In this document: positions 1-5,609 of the stretch, in pieces | Numbering within the stretch: the first letter of the stretch is position 1 | How the letters are laid out: every line of letters begins with the position of its first letter | DNA from: an uncultured Actinotalea sp. | GTDB lineage: Bacteria; Actinomycetota; Actinomycetes; Actinomycetales; Cellulomonadaceae | Direction of reading: 5' to 3' | NCBI RefSeq assembly: GCF_946885855.1 | Contig: NZ_CAMPHH010000219.1 | Location: forward strand, 1 to 5,847 | DNA length: 5,847 nucleotides | Position numbers and translations under genes: made by a program | The notes under the pieces: generated by a model | Told to the model about the DNA's origin: nothing | Seen by the model: the letters and a program-made list of their open reading frames with translations, nothing else | Database searches by the model: none

Positions 1-100
1 CCGCGACGTTGACGTGGTTGTTGAGGACGCGGGAGACGGTCCCGTTGGACACGTTCGCCCGGCGGGCGATGTCCCGCACCGTCACGGTCGCTCGGTTCAC
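1..100 (-). CDS. LacI-family transcriptional regulator, N-terminal fragment (runs off the left edge)
   Basis: Only the first 33 codons are present, read leftward from a GTG at 100-98. The translation gives a short leader, then VTVRDIARRANVS, NGTVSRVLNN and HVNVA. This is the helix-turn-helix plus hinge-side start of LacI/GalR repressors, where the usual form is close to VTIKDVAKLAGVSPATVSRVLN. The GTG start is chosen because GAGGAG lies 8 bases upstream on the minus strand; an in-frame GTG at 85-83 would fall inside the conserved domain start. The two residues after VS in the recognition helix, which help set operator preference in this family, are Asn-Gly instead of the common Pro-Ala. The sugar-binding domain is outside the window, so the effector is unknown. 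The gene diverges from the esterase, and GTTCA/TGAAC inverted repeats lie just in front of it, which suggests autoregulation as well as control of the esterase and lyase. The family assignment is secure; the target set is inferred. Confidence 0.93.
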   Translation of the reverse strand, partial: MNRATVTVRDIARRANVSNGTVSRVLNNHVNVA

Positions 101-118
101 GTCGTCGTCTCCTCGCTG

Positions 119-142
119 TGTTCACGGCTCGTTCCGTGAACA
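119..142. promoter_or_regulatory. Inverted repeat, probable operator of the regulator gene
   Basis: TGTTCACGG (119-127) and CCGTGAACA (134-142) are perfect 9-base inverted arms around a 6-base spacer, and the exact centre falls on a CG step. Directly beside it, GTCATGAAC (143-151) is the reverse complement of GTTCATGAC found at 1642-1650 before the lyase. The site sits between the predicted regulator promoter and its start codon, a position suited to autorepression. A further half-site, GTTCACG, lies at 95-101 across the start codon. The inverted repeat is seen directly; binding by the LacI-type protein is inferred. Confidence 0.6.
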
Positions 143-148
143 GTCATG

Positions 149-178
149 AACTAACCGTTCCCCGTGCGGCGTCGTCAA
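149..178 (-). promoter_or_regulatory. Candidate promoter of the LacI-family regulator
   Basis: On the minus strand TTGACG (178-173) is a close match to a -35 hexamer. Eighteen bases further on lies TTAGTT (154-149), a weak -10. Transcription would start near 140, about 40 bases before the GTG, inside the inverted repeat at 119-142. The -35 match is good and the -10 is poor, so this is a tentative call. Confidence 0.35.
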
Positions 179-299
179 GAGGGCGTTCGCACGGCGCGAG
201 CGCGCTCATGGCGGCAGATCGCAGCAACCGTCAGCCTTCTGACCTGGGCAGACGTCGCGGGCCAGGAGTCGTGCACGCTGCGATCCGCGTCCTCAACGA

Positions 300-331
300 T
301 GAACGTTCACGCCTCTCGTCCGTTCATGAAC
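300..331. promoter_or_regulatory. Paired palindromes TGAACGTTCA and GTTCATGAAC, probable operator
   Basis: TGAACGTTCA (300-309) and GTTCATGAAC (322-331) are both perfect 10-base palindromes made from the same five-base half-site. The first has the central CG step typical of LacI-family operators. Between them lies CGCCTCTC (310-317). The whole arrangement from 305 to 331 recurs before the lyase at 1642-1668 with the same total length. The site lies about 225 bases upstream of the esterase start, so it could be an upstream or looping operator. Confidence 0.55.
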
Positions 332-469
332 AATCACCCCTGTCGGTCGACAGCGCGGTGCCCGCCGGTACCGGGCCTCACCTCGATCGCGAGACGTCCC
401 CGCAGGTCAGGTCGGTACCGACGTGCTCCCGGGGCAGGGGTCCCCGAGGGGCGCCATCCGGGGCCGCCG

Positions 470-496
470 CGTGAACGGACCGTGGGCCCGTTCACG
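470..496. promoter_or_regulatory. Inverted repeat overlapping the esterase promoter, probable operator
   Basis: CGTGAACGG (470-478) and CCGTTCACG (488-496) form a perfect 9-base inverted repeat with a 9-base spacer. The right arm contains the predicted -35 hexamer TTCACG (491-496), so a bound protein would block RNA polymerase. The half-site CGTGAAC is shared with the repeat at 119-142, but here the two half-sites have the opposite relative orientation. Confidence 0.55.
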
Positions 497-519
497 AGCG
501 TCGCGCCCGTCGCTAGCGT
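491..519 (+). promoter_or_regulatory. Probable promoter of the esterase gene
   Basis: TTCACG (491-496) and TAGCGT (514-519) are separated by exactly 17 bases. Both resemble actinobacterial primary-sigma hexamers (TTGACN and TAnnnT). The predicted start near 526 leaves a leader of about 30 bases that carries the ribosome binding site. The promoter was found by eye and has not been tested. Confidence 0.45.
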
Positions 520-545
520 GCGGCGCGTCAGTCCGGACCTGCGCG

Positions 546-551
546 AAGGAG
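546..551 (+). promoter_or_regulatory. Ribosome binding site that fixes the esterase start
   Basis: AAGGAG lies 5 bases before the GTG at 557. It selects this start over the in-frame codons further upstream, which have no such site and would add residues unlike the family. Confidence 0.8.
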
Positions 552-556
552 CGCCC

Positions 557-1534
557 GTGCCCCTCGTCGACCTGCCGCTGGAGCAGCTCCAGCAGTACCG
601 CCCCGCACTCGAGGCGCCCCCGGACCTGCGCGAGGTCTGGGACCGGACGCTGCGCGACGCGCGGCGGCACCGTCCGGTCGTGCAGCTCGAGCCGGTGGAC
701 GTGGGCCTGCCCCGCGTCGAGGTCGCGGACCTCACGTTCGCCGGGTTCGACGGTCAGCCCGTCCGGGCGTGGTGGGTGCGCCCCGCCGGCGCGACGGAGG
801 ACCTCCCCGTCGTGGTGGAGTACCAGGGCTACGGCGGCGGACGGGGCCTCGCGCACGAGCGTCTGCTGTGGGCGAGCGCCGGGTACGCGCACCTCGTCAT
901 GGACACGCGCGGTCAGGGCTCCTCCTGGGGCAGCGGCGGTCACACCCCCGACCCGTCGCCCGCAGGCGCCCCCGCGCACCCGGGTTTCATGACGCGCGGG
1001 GTGCTCGATGTCGAGACGTTCTACTTCCGCCGGCTGGTCACCGACGCCGTCCGTGCCGTCGACGCCGCCCGGGCGCTGCCGCGGGTCGACCCGGCCCGGG
1101 TGGTGGTCCTCGGCGGCAGCCAGGGTGGAGGGCTGGCGCTCGGGGCCGCGGGACTGTCCGAGGACCTCGCGGGTGCCGTTGTGGACGTGCCGTTCCTGTG
1201 CCACGTGCGCCGCGGGGTCGAGCTGAGCGACACGGATCCCTACGCCGAGGTCACCCGGTACCTCGCGGTGCACCGCGACCACGTCGAGCAGGTCTTCCGG
1301 ACCTTCTCCTACGTCGACGGCGTCCACCTCGGCGCGCTGGCCGACGCGCCCGCCCTGTTCTCCGTCGCGCTGCAGGACACGGTGTGCCCGCCGTCGACCG
1401 TCTTCGCCGCCTTCCACGCCTACGGCGGGCCGGCCGAGATCGCCGTCTACCCGTTCAACGGGCACGAGGGAGGCCAGGCGCACCAGTCCGCGAGGGCGCT
1501 GCGCTGGGTCGGGCAGCGGCTGGGCGCGACCTGA
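557..1534 (+). CDS. AXE1-family acetyl esterase (acetyl xylan esterase / cephalosporin-C deacetylase type)
   Basis: An alpha/beta-hydrolase of 325 residues that should remove O-acetyl groups from sugars or oligosaccharides. The N-terminus MPLVDLPLEQLQQYRP and the length match the AXE1/CAH family (about 320 residues). The nucleophile is Ser188 in GGSQGGG, the acid is Asp274 in QDTVCPPS and the base is His303 in NGHEGG; their spacing matches the characterised Bacillus family member as I recall it. Tyr92 in YQGYGGG is in the place of the oxyanion-hole tyrosine, and the DTRGQG block near residue 118 is also typical. There is no signal peptide, so it should act in the cytoplasm on imported fragments; family members are usually oligomeric and tolerate varied acetylated substrates. 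It lies 215 bases ahead of a secreted family 8 polysaccharide lyase and opposite a LacI-type regulator, so it probably deacetylates products of that lyase. GTG start, with AAGGAG 5 bases ahead. The family is very likely; the natural substrate is inferred. Confidence 0.92.
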   Translation: MPLVDLPLEQLQQYRPALEAPPDLREVWDRTLRDARRHRPVVQLEPVDVGLPRVEVADLTFAGFDGQPVRAWWVRPAGATEDLPVVVEYQGYGGGRGLAHERLLWASAGYAHLVMDTRGQGSSWGSGGHTPDPSPAGAPAHPGFMTRGVLDVETFYFRRLVTDAVRAVDAARALPRVDPARVVVLGGSQGGGLALGAAGLSEDLAGAVVDVPFLCHVRRGVELSDTDPYAEVTRYLAVHRDHVEQVFRTFSYVDGVHLGALADAPALFSVALQDTVCPPSTVFAAFHAYGGPAEIAVYPFNGHEGGQAHQSARALRWVGQRLGAT

Positions 1535-1636
1535 CGGCGCCGCCCGGGCCGGTCGGCCGAGCCGGTCGTGAGCCGGGGCGTTGGCGAAGAATGTCCGTCC
1601 CGAGCCGCCCGGCCGACAATGTGCTGCCCTTTTTCT

Positions 1637-1668
1637 GAGGCGTTCATGACGCCTCTCCATTCATGAAC
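1637..1668. promoter_or_regulatory. Operator-like repeat cluster in front of the lyase gene
   Basis: GAGGCGT (1637-1643) and ACGCCTC (1649-1655) are perfect 7-base inverted arms around TCATG. Close by is ATTCATGAAC (1659-1668), one mismatch from the GTTCATGAAC at 322-331. The segment 1642-1668 shares with 305-331 the opening GTTCA, the block CGCCTCTC and the closing TTCATGAAC, so the same protein probably reads both. It is the less GC-rich part of the esterase-lyase gap, about 80 bases before the lyase start. The T run at 1630-1634 precedes the hairpin, so it does not act as a plus-strand terminator. I cannot assign the lyase promoter firmly: TAACGT (1703-1708) is a possible -10 with only a weak -35, and GACAAT (1615-1620) is another. 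Confidence 0.5.
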
Positions 1669-1737
1669 ACGATATGCCTTCCGCCGCAATACGTGAAATG
1701 CCTAACGTCGACGGCGATCCCCCCGAGAGAATCGTCG

Positions 1738-1743
1738 AAGGAG
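1738..1743 (+). promoter_or_regulatory. Ribosome binding site that fixes the lyase start
   Basis: AAGGAG lies 6 bases before the GTG at 1750. That start gives a complete signal peptide at the N-terminus, whereas the longer frame from the ATG at 1663 has no such site. Confidence 0.8.
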
Positions 1744-1749
1744 ACGGCT

Positions 1750-4700
1750 GTGCGTGCATTCGTGCGACAAGGAAGATGGCGTGGGGCGGTGCTCGCCTGC
1801 GCCCTGCTGCTCACCGGCGCCGTGACCGTGAGCGCGCCGACGACCGCGGCCGCGGTCGAGGACGACCCGTTCGCCGCGGTCCGCGAGCGGTGGGTGGCGT
1901 CCATCGTCGGTGACGGCACCGCGGACCTGGCGGACCCGGTGGTCCGCAGCCGCGTGGAGAAGATCACGGCCGACGCCCGCGCGCGCTGGGCGACGATGGA
2001 CACCGCCGCCGACCGGACGGCCGTGTTCGCCGCCCACCCGGCGCCGGTGCCGAACCAGAACATCACCCAGACCTACCTGGGCCTGAAGGAGCTCGCCGTC
2101 GCCTACCGGACGCCGGGCTCGGAGCTGTCCGGCGACCCGCAGCTGCGCGACGACGTGCTCGGCGCCCTGGAGTGGCTGCACGAGCACTGGTACAACGCCG
2201 AGATCCCGTTCGCGCCGCAGACGCCGGACAACAACTGGTTCGCCTGGGAACTCGGCGTGCCGCTGGCCCTGGTCGACGTCCTGGCGCTGATGTACGAGGA
2301 CCTGAGCCCCGAGCAGGTGCAGGAGAACCTCGCAGCGATCGACCACTTCCTGCCCCGGCCGGACAAGCTGGGCCGCAGCGTGGGCTGGAACCTGGCGTCC
2401 GAGGGCGCCAACCTCGCCTGGGCATCCACGTCGATCGGCAAGCGCGGCATCCTCGGCGGGGACGGTGCCAAGGTCGAGCTCGCGACATCCGCGCTCTCGC
2501 CCCTGTTCGAGTACGCGGAGCTCGGCGGCAACGGCTTCTACCGTGACGGGTCGGTCCTGTTCCACGAGGGCTTCCCGTACACGACCGGCTACGGGTGGTC
2601 GAACGTCGTGGACCCCACGGTCGCCGTCGTGCTCTACGAGGGCTCGCCGTGGGCGATCACCGACCCGGACAAGGACAACCTCGTCCAGTGGGTCAAGGAC
2701 TCCTTCGTGCCTTTCGTGTGGCGCAACCGCATCCCCGACTCGCTCGCCGGCCGCAACATCGCCAGGCCGCCGGGACAGGACCGCGCGACGGGGCTCGTGC
2801 GCATCGCCCTGGACCAGCAGCACTTCGCCTCCGCCGAGGACCGGATCCTGCTGCGCTCGCTCGTGAAGTACCTGCTGACGTCCGACCCGGACTCGACGTT
2901 CTTCTCCTCCGCGACGCTCCCGCAGATCATCGCCGCGCGGGAGATCCTCGACGACGACGCCGTCGAGCCCTTCGACCCCGGCTCCACCTACACGCAGTTC
3001 CCCGCCATGGACCGCTCCGTCGCGCAGCGACCGGACTTCGCCTTCGGCGTCGCGGCGTTCTCGTCCCGGACGCAGAACTACGAGTCCATCAACAACGAGA
3101 ACGTCCGCGGCTGGCACACCGCCGACGGGCGCACCACGCTGTACACGTCCGACCTGGACCAGTACGGCAGCGGCTACTGGGCCACGGTCGACAGCACCCG
3201 GATCCCGGGCACCACGGTGGCGGCGCACGTCACGGACGACGTCGTCGCACCGCAGCTCGGCCGCCTGGTCCTGCAGGGCCCGACCTCGGTGACCGAGGAG
3301 TTCGACGACCTCGACGGCGTCTTCTACCGGACACCCCGCTGGCAGCTGGACACCTCCGACCCGCAGGTCTTCGGCGGGGACGCGTCGCGCCTGCGGCGCA
3401 CGGAGAACTCGCAGGAGACGATCACCCTGCGCCTGGACACCGGCATCACAGGCTTCGAGCTGGCCGTCCACCACACGCAGCTGTCGGACCTGAGCCGGCT
3501 GCGGGTCATGTCCTCCCCGAACAACAGCAGCTACGCGCCGGTCCGGCTCACCACGACGACGACCGGTCGGACGGACGGCTGGTCGCACGTCACCGTCACC
3601 CCGGCGGCGCCGCTGCCGGCGGGCACGACGTACCTGCGCGTGCACCTCATGCCGAGCGTCCCGCAGTCCTTCGGGACGCAGGACTGGGTGGGCGGTGTCG
3701 AGCTCGACGGCACGTTCGGGGCGACCGGCATGCAGCTCGCCACGCCCGAGCAGTCCCTGACGGCGACCAAGTCGTGGTTCGTCCTGGACGACGAGGTCGT
3801 CGCGGTCGGGTCCGGCATCAGCTCCGGCGAGGGCCGGGCCGTCGAGACGGTCGTCGAGAACCGCCGTCTCACGGACCGCTTCCCCGGCCGGCTCACCGTC
3901 GACGGCCAGGACCTGGGCGCCGACGACGGCGTCCGTGACCTCCCCGGGGCGCGGTGGGCCGCGTTCCACGGTGGCGTCGAAGGGTCCGACCTCGGCTACG
4001 TCTTCCCCGAGGGCGCGGACCTCACCGCCGAGCACGAGAGCCGCGCGGGCACCTGGGAGGGCATCGGCAACAGCCGGGGCGCGGTGGCGAACCGCTTCGC
4101 CAGCCTCGGTATCGGCCACGGCGTCGACCCGACGGAGGCGGGGTACTCCTACGTCCTGCTGCCGGGTCGGGGTCCCGACGCGACGGCCCGCTACGCCGCC
4201 GAGCCGCAGGCGCAGGTGCTCGCCGCCACGGCGCAGGTGCACGCGGTGCGGGAGGCGTCCCTGGGCGTCGTCGCCGCGAACGTGTGGCAGGACGCGCCGA
4301 CCTCCGTCCAGGTGGACGGCGAGGACTTCCTCACCGTTTCCGAGCGCGCCGCCGTCATGACGCGCGAGGACGTCGACGGGCTCACCGTGGCGGTCAGCGA
4401 CCCGACGCAGGGGGCGGGGTACGCCGGCGACCTCGTCGACGAGGCCCTCAGCTTCGCCCAGGTCTACGAGCACTCGCCGAACTGGGGCTTCGAGACCGGC
4501 GGCGGCTTCAAGCGGACCAAGGCGTCCGTCGAGTACCTGACCTACGAGGTCGAAGAGGCCGCCGACTTCACCGTGTCGCTGGGGTGGAACCACCTGCCCT
4601 CGGTCGGCAACACCTCGCCGGTCCTGGACCGCGTGAAGTTCCACGCCTCCCCGGACAACGCGACCTGGACCCCGGTCGAGGCGCGGTTCGTCGAGCCGTA

Positions 4701-5565
4701 CACCCCGGTCAACGGCTGGGCCATCGACAACGTCGCGGACGTGACCAACGTCGAGCCGCTCCCCGCGGGCACGCGCTACGTGAAGATCGAGGTGCTCGAC
4801 AACGACCGGCGGGCATTCTGGTCCCCGCAGGTCCGGCGCGTCGAGATCGACAGCTCCGCCCCCGACGGCGACCAGGTCGTCGTCGAGGTCTCCCGGTCCG
4901 CCGTCGGCGTCCTCGAGGAGGACCCGCGCGTCGAGGTCCTCTCGCTGGACCCCGTGCGCCTGGGCGTCGACGTCCAGGGCTCCGCCGGCGCCAGCATCCA
5001 GGTCCGTCTCGCCTACGACACGGTCCCGCCGGAGGTGACCGTGCAGGCCCCGCCGCTCGCCTGGGAGGGGGCCGAGGTCACCGCGACCGTGACGGCGACC
5101 GACGACCAGGGCGAGGTGACCCTCGCCGTCACCGGCGCCGACGGCGCCGCGGTGCCCGTCGGCGACGACGGCACGGTGGTCCTCGACACCACGTTCGGCG
5201 ACCACGAGTACCGGGTCGTCGCGACCGACCGTCGAGGCAACACGACCGAGCGCACGGTGGCCTACCGCGTGCTGCGGTTCACGGCCGAGCCGCCGCTGCG
5301 GCGGCAGGTGCAGCGGGGTAGCACCGTGCCGCTCGCGGTCCGGGTCGAGTCGGTCGACGGCCACGTCGCCGGGGCGGCCGTGGCCGTGGAGCTCGACGGG
5401 GTGGATGCCGGCCTGGCGCTGCAGGAGCGTGGCGGCCGGTACCTTGCGCTGTGGCGGACGAGCGCCGTCGACCCGGGCGAGCGCGTCCTCGGGTTCGTGG
5501 TGACCGTGGACGCCTTCGACCTGCCGGCCGTCACGCGGGAGGTGTCGGTCAGCGGCGGACGGTGA
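1750..5565 (+). CDS. Secreted polysaccharide lyase family 8 enzyme (hyaluronate / chondroitin AC / xanthan lyase type) with two nested extra modules
   Basis: A 1271-residue exported lyase predicted to cut a uronate-containing polysaccharide by beta-elimination. Residues 1-35 form a signal peptide: a basic start, a hydrophobic core near 13-27 and cleavage after TTAAA. The alpha/alpha toroid spans roughly 37-400. By spacing to the pneumococcal hyaluronate lyase, the catalytic set is Asn221, His272, Tyr281, Arg335 and Arg339, with Glu450 in NNEN. His to Tyr is 9 residues and Tyr to Arg 54 and 58, the known AC/hyaluronate pattern. The beta-sandwich shows RGWHTADGRT near 453, IPGTTV at 485, KSWFVLDDE at 674 and GYVFPEG near residue 750; the C-terminal family 8 domain starts near 820. 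Two similar modules (about 516-646 and 895-1033) interrupt this fold. An Ig-like module (about 1091-1177) and a last unassigned module (1178-1271) follow. There is no LPXTG, SLH or C-terminal membrane anchor, so the enzyme is probably released. The aromatic patch reads NWF (162-164), not the usual NWW. Family members are typically 750-1070 residues, so this one is large. The family is very likely; the substrate is open. Confidence 0.93.
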   Translation: MRAFVRQGRWRGAVLACALLLTGAVTVSAPTTAAAVEDDPFAAVRERWVASIVGDGTADLADPVVRSRVEKITADARARWATMDTAADRTAVFAAHPAPVPNQNITQTYLGLKELAVAYRTPGSELSGDPQLRDDVLGALEWLHEHWYNAEIPFAPQTPDNNWFAWELGVPLALVDVLALMYEDLSPEQVQENLAAIDHFLPRPDKLGRSVGWNLASEGANLAWASTSIGKRGILGGDGAKVELATSALSPLFEYAELGGNGFYRDGSVLFHEGFPYTTGYGWSNVVDPTVAVVLYEGSPWAITDPDKDNLVQWVKDSFVPFVWRNRIPDSLAGRNIARPPGQDRATGLVRIALDQQHFASAEDRILLRSLVKYLLTSDPDSTFFSSATLPQIIAAREILDDDAVEPFDPGSTYTQFPAMDRSVAQRPDFAFGVAAFSSRTQNYESINNENVRGWHTADGRTTLYTSDLDQYGSGYWATVDSTRIPGTTVAAHVTDDVVAPQLGRLVLQGPTSVTEEFDDLDGVFYRTPRWQLDTSDPQVFGGDASRLRRTENSQETITLRLDTGITGFELAVHHTQLSDLSRLRVMSSPNNSSYAPVRLTTTTTGRTDGWSHVTVTPAAPLPAGTTYLRVHLMPSVPQSFGTQDWVGGVELDGTFGATGMQLATPEQSLTATKSWFVLDDEVVAVGSGISSGEGRAVETVVENRRLTDRFPGRLTVDGQDLGADDGVRDLPGARWAAFHGGVEGSDLGYVFPEGADLTAEHESRAGTWEGIGNSRGAVANRFASLGIGHGVDPTEAGYSYVLLPGRGPDATARYAAEPQAQVLAATAQVHAVREASLGVVAANVWQDAPTSVQVDGEDFLTVSERAAVMTREDVDGLTVAVSDPTQGAGYAGDLVDEALSFAQVYEHSPNWGFETGGGFKRTKASVEYLTYEVEEAADFTVSLGWNHLPSVGNTSPVLDRVKFHASPDNATWTPVEARFVEPYTPVNGWAIDNVADVTNVEPLPAGTRYVKIEVLDNDRRAFWSPQVRRVEIDSSAPDGDQVVVEVSRSAVGVLEEDPRVEVLSLDPVRLGVDVQGSAGASIQVRLAYDTVPPEVTVQAPPLAWEGAEVTATVTATDDQGEVTLAVTGADGAAVPVGDDGTVVLDTTFGDHEYRVVATDRRGNTTERTVAYRVLRFTAEPPLRRQVQRGSTVPLAVRVESVDGHVAGAAVAVELDGVDAGLALQERGGRYLALWRTSAVDPGERVLGFVVTVDAFDLPAVTREVSVSGGR
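3295..3687 (+). other. Inserted beta-rich module, copy 1, inside the lyase beta-sandwich
   Basis: This encodes about residues 516-646, between IPGTTV and WVGGVELDG, which in compact family 8 lyases follow each other after a short loop. It begins FDDLDGVFYRTPRW, contains GGDASRLRRT, SSPNNSSYAPV, GW and PLPAGTTYLRV, and ends at a Trp. The pattern resembles carbohydrate-binding or discoidin-like jelly-roll modules of actinobacterial secreted enzymes, but no binding function can be shown from sequence alone. It pairs with copy 2 at 4432-4848. Confidence 0.65.
4432..4848 (+). other. Inserted beta-rich module, copy 2, inside the lyase C-terminal domain
   Basis: This encodes about residues 895-1033, after the family 8 block TVAVSDPTQ and before VVVEVSRSAVGVLEEDPRV, which reads as the continuation of the same C-terminal domain. 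It matches copy 1 in order: VYEHSPNW, GGFKRTK, ASPDNATWTPV, NGW, PLPAGTRYVKI and a final WSPQVRRVEI. Identity is low to moderate, so the duplication is old or the modules were acquired separately. Confidence 0.65.
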
Positions 5566-5570
5566 GCCGC

Positions 5571-5609
5571 CGACGGCGCCGTTCCTCCATCCGAGGGACG
5601 GCGCCGTCG
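5571..5609 (+). terminator. Strong hairpin terminator after the lyase
   Basis: CGACGGCGCCGT (5571-5582) pairs perfectly with ACGGCGCCGTCG (5598-5609). The stem continues inward through TCCTC (5583-5587) and GAGGG (5593-5597), one pair being a G-T wobble, to leave a 5-base loop: about 17 pairs in all. It begins 6 bases after the stop codon. No T run follows, which is common for actinobacterial terminators. Confidence 0.8.

Larger units (their letters stand above)
101..556. other. Divergent intergenic region between the regulator and the esterase
   Basis: This 456-base stretch separates the two divergent start codons. I see no convincing gene in it: the open frames that cross it lack ribosome binding sites and recognisable protein sequence, and are what high GC produces. 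It holds a candidate regulator promoter near 149-178, an inverted repeat at 119-142, a TGAACGTTCA palindrome and a GTTCATGAAC palindrome between 300 and 331, two palindromes with a GGTACC core (365-374 and 411-422), and the esterase operator and promoter at 470-519. The part from about 180 to 297 shows nothing I can name. Confidence 0.6.

Noticed and set aside
118..474. Possible small protein in the divergent intergenic region
   Set aside because: There is no ribosome binding site, the composition is Arg/Ser/Pro-rich, and it overlaps several inverted repeats that look regulatory.
164..556. In-frame upstream extension of the esterase to an ATG at 164
   Set aside because: The extra 131 residues are Arg/Pro-rich, resemble no esterase N-terminus, have no ribosome binding site and run through the operators and promoter. 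The GTG at 557 has AAGGAG at proper spacing and gives the family-typical first residues.
1549..1565. GC-rich hairpin shortly after the esterase stop as a terminator
   Set aside because: The arms are broken by a bulge, the core TCGGCCGA is a simple GC palindrome and no T run follows. It is not distinguishable from background in this composition.
407..1660. Minus-strand open frame opposite the esterase
   Set aside because: It is the antisense of a gene with an intact catalytic triad and has low-complexity composition with no start signal.
1663..1749. In-frame upstream start of the lyase at the ATG at 1663
   Set aside because: No ribosome binding site precedes it, the ATG lies inside the ATTCATGAAC palindrome, and it would place 29 polar residues before a clean signal peptide.
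1789..1800. Possible lipobox (VLAC) in the lyase signal peptide
   Set aside because: The cysteine at residue 17 lies in the middle of the hydrophobic core with further hydrophobic residues after it, and Leu at the -2 position is not favoured. An ordinary signal peptidase I site at TTAAA fits better.
1702..5364. Very long minus-strand open frame opposite the lyase
   Set aside because: The product is an Arg/Asp/Val/Gly-rich shadow caused by G/C-biased third positions of the real gene; it has no recognisable domain.
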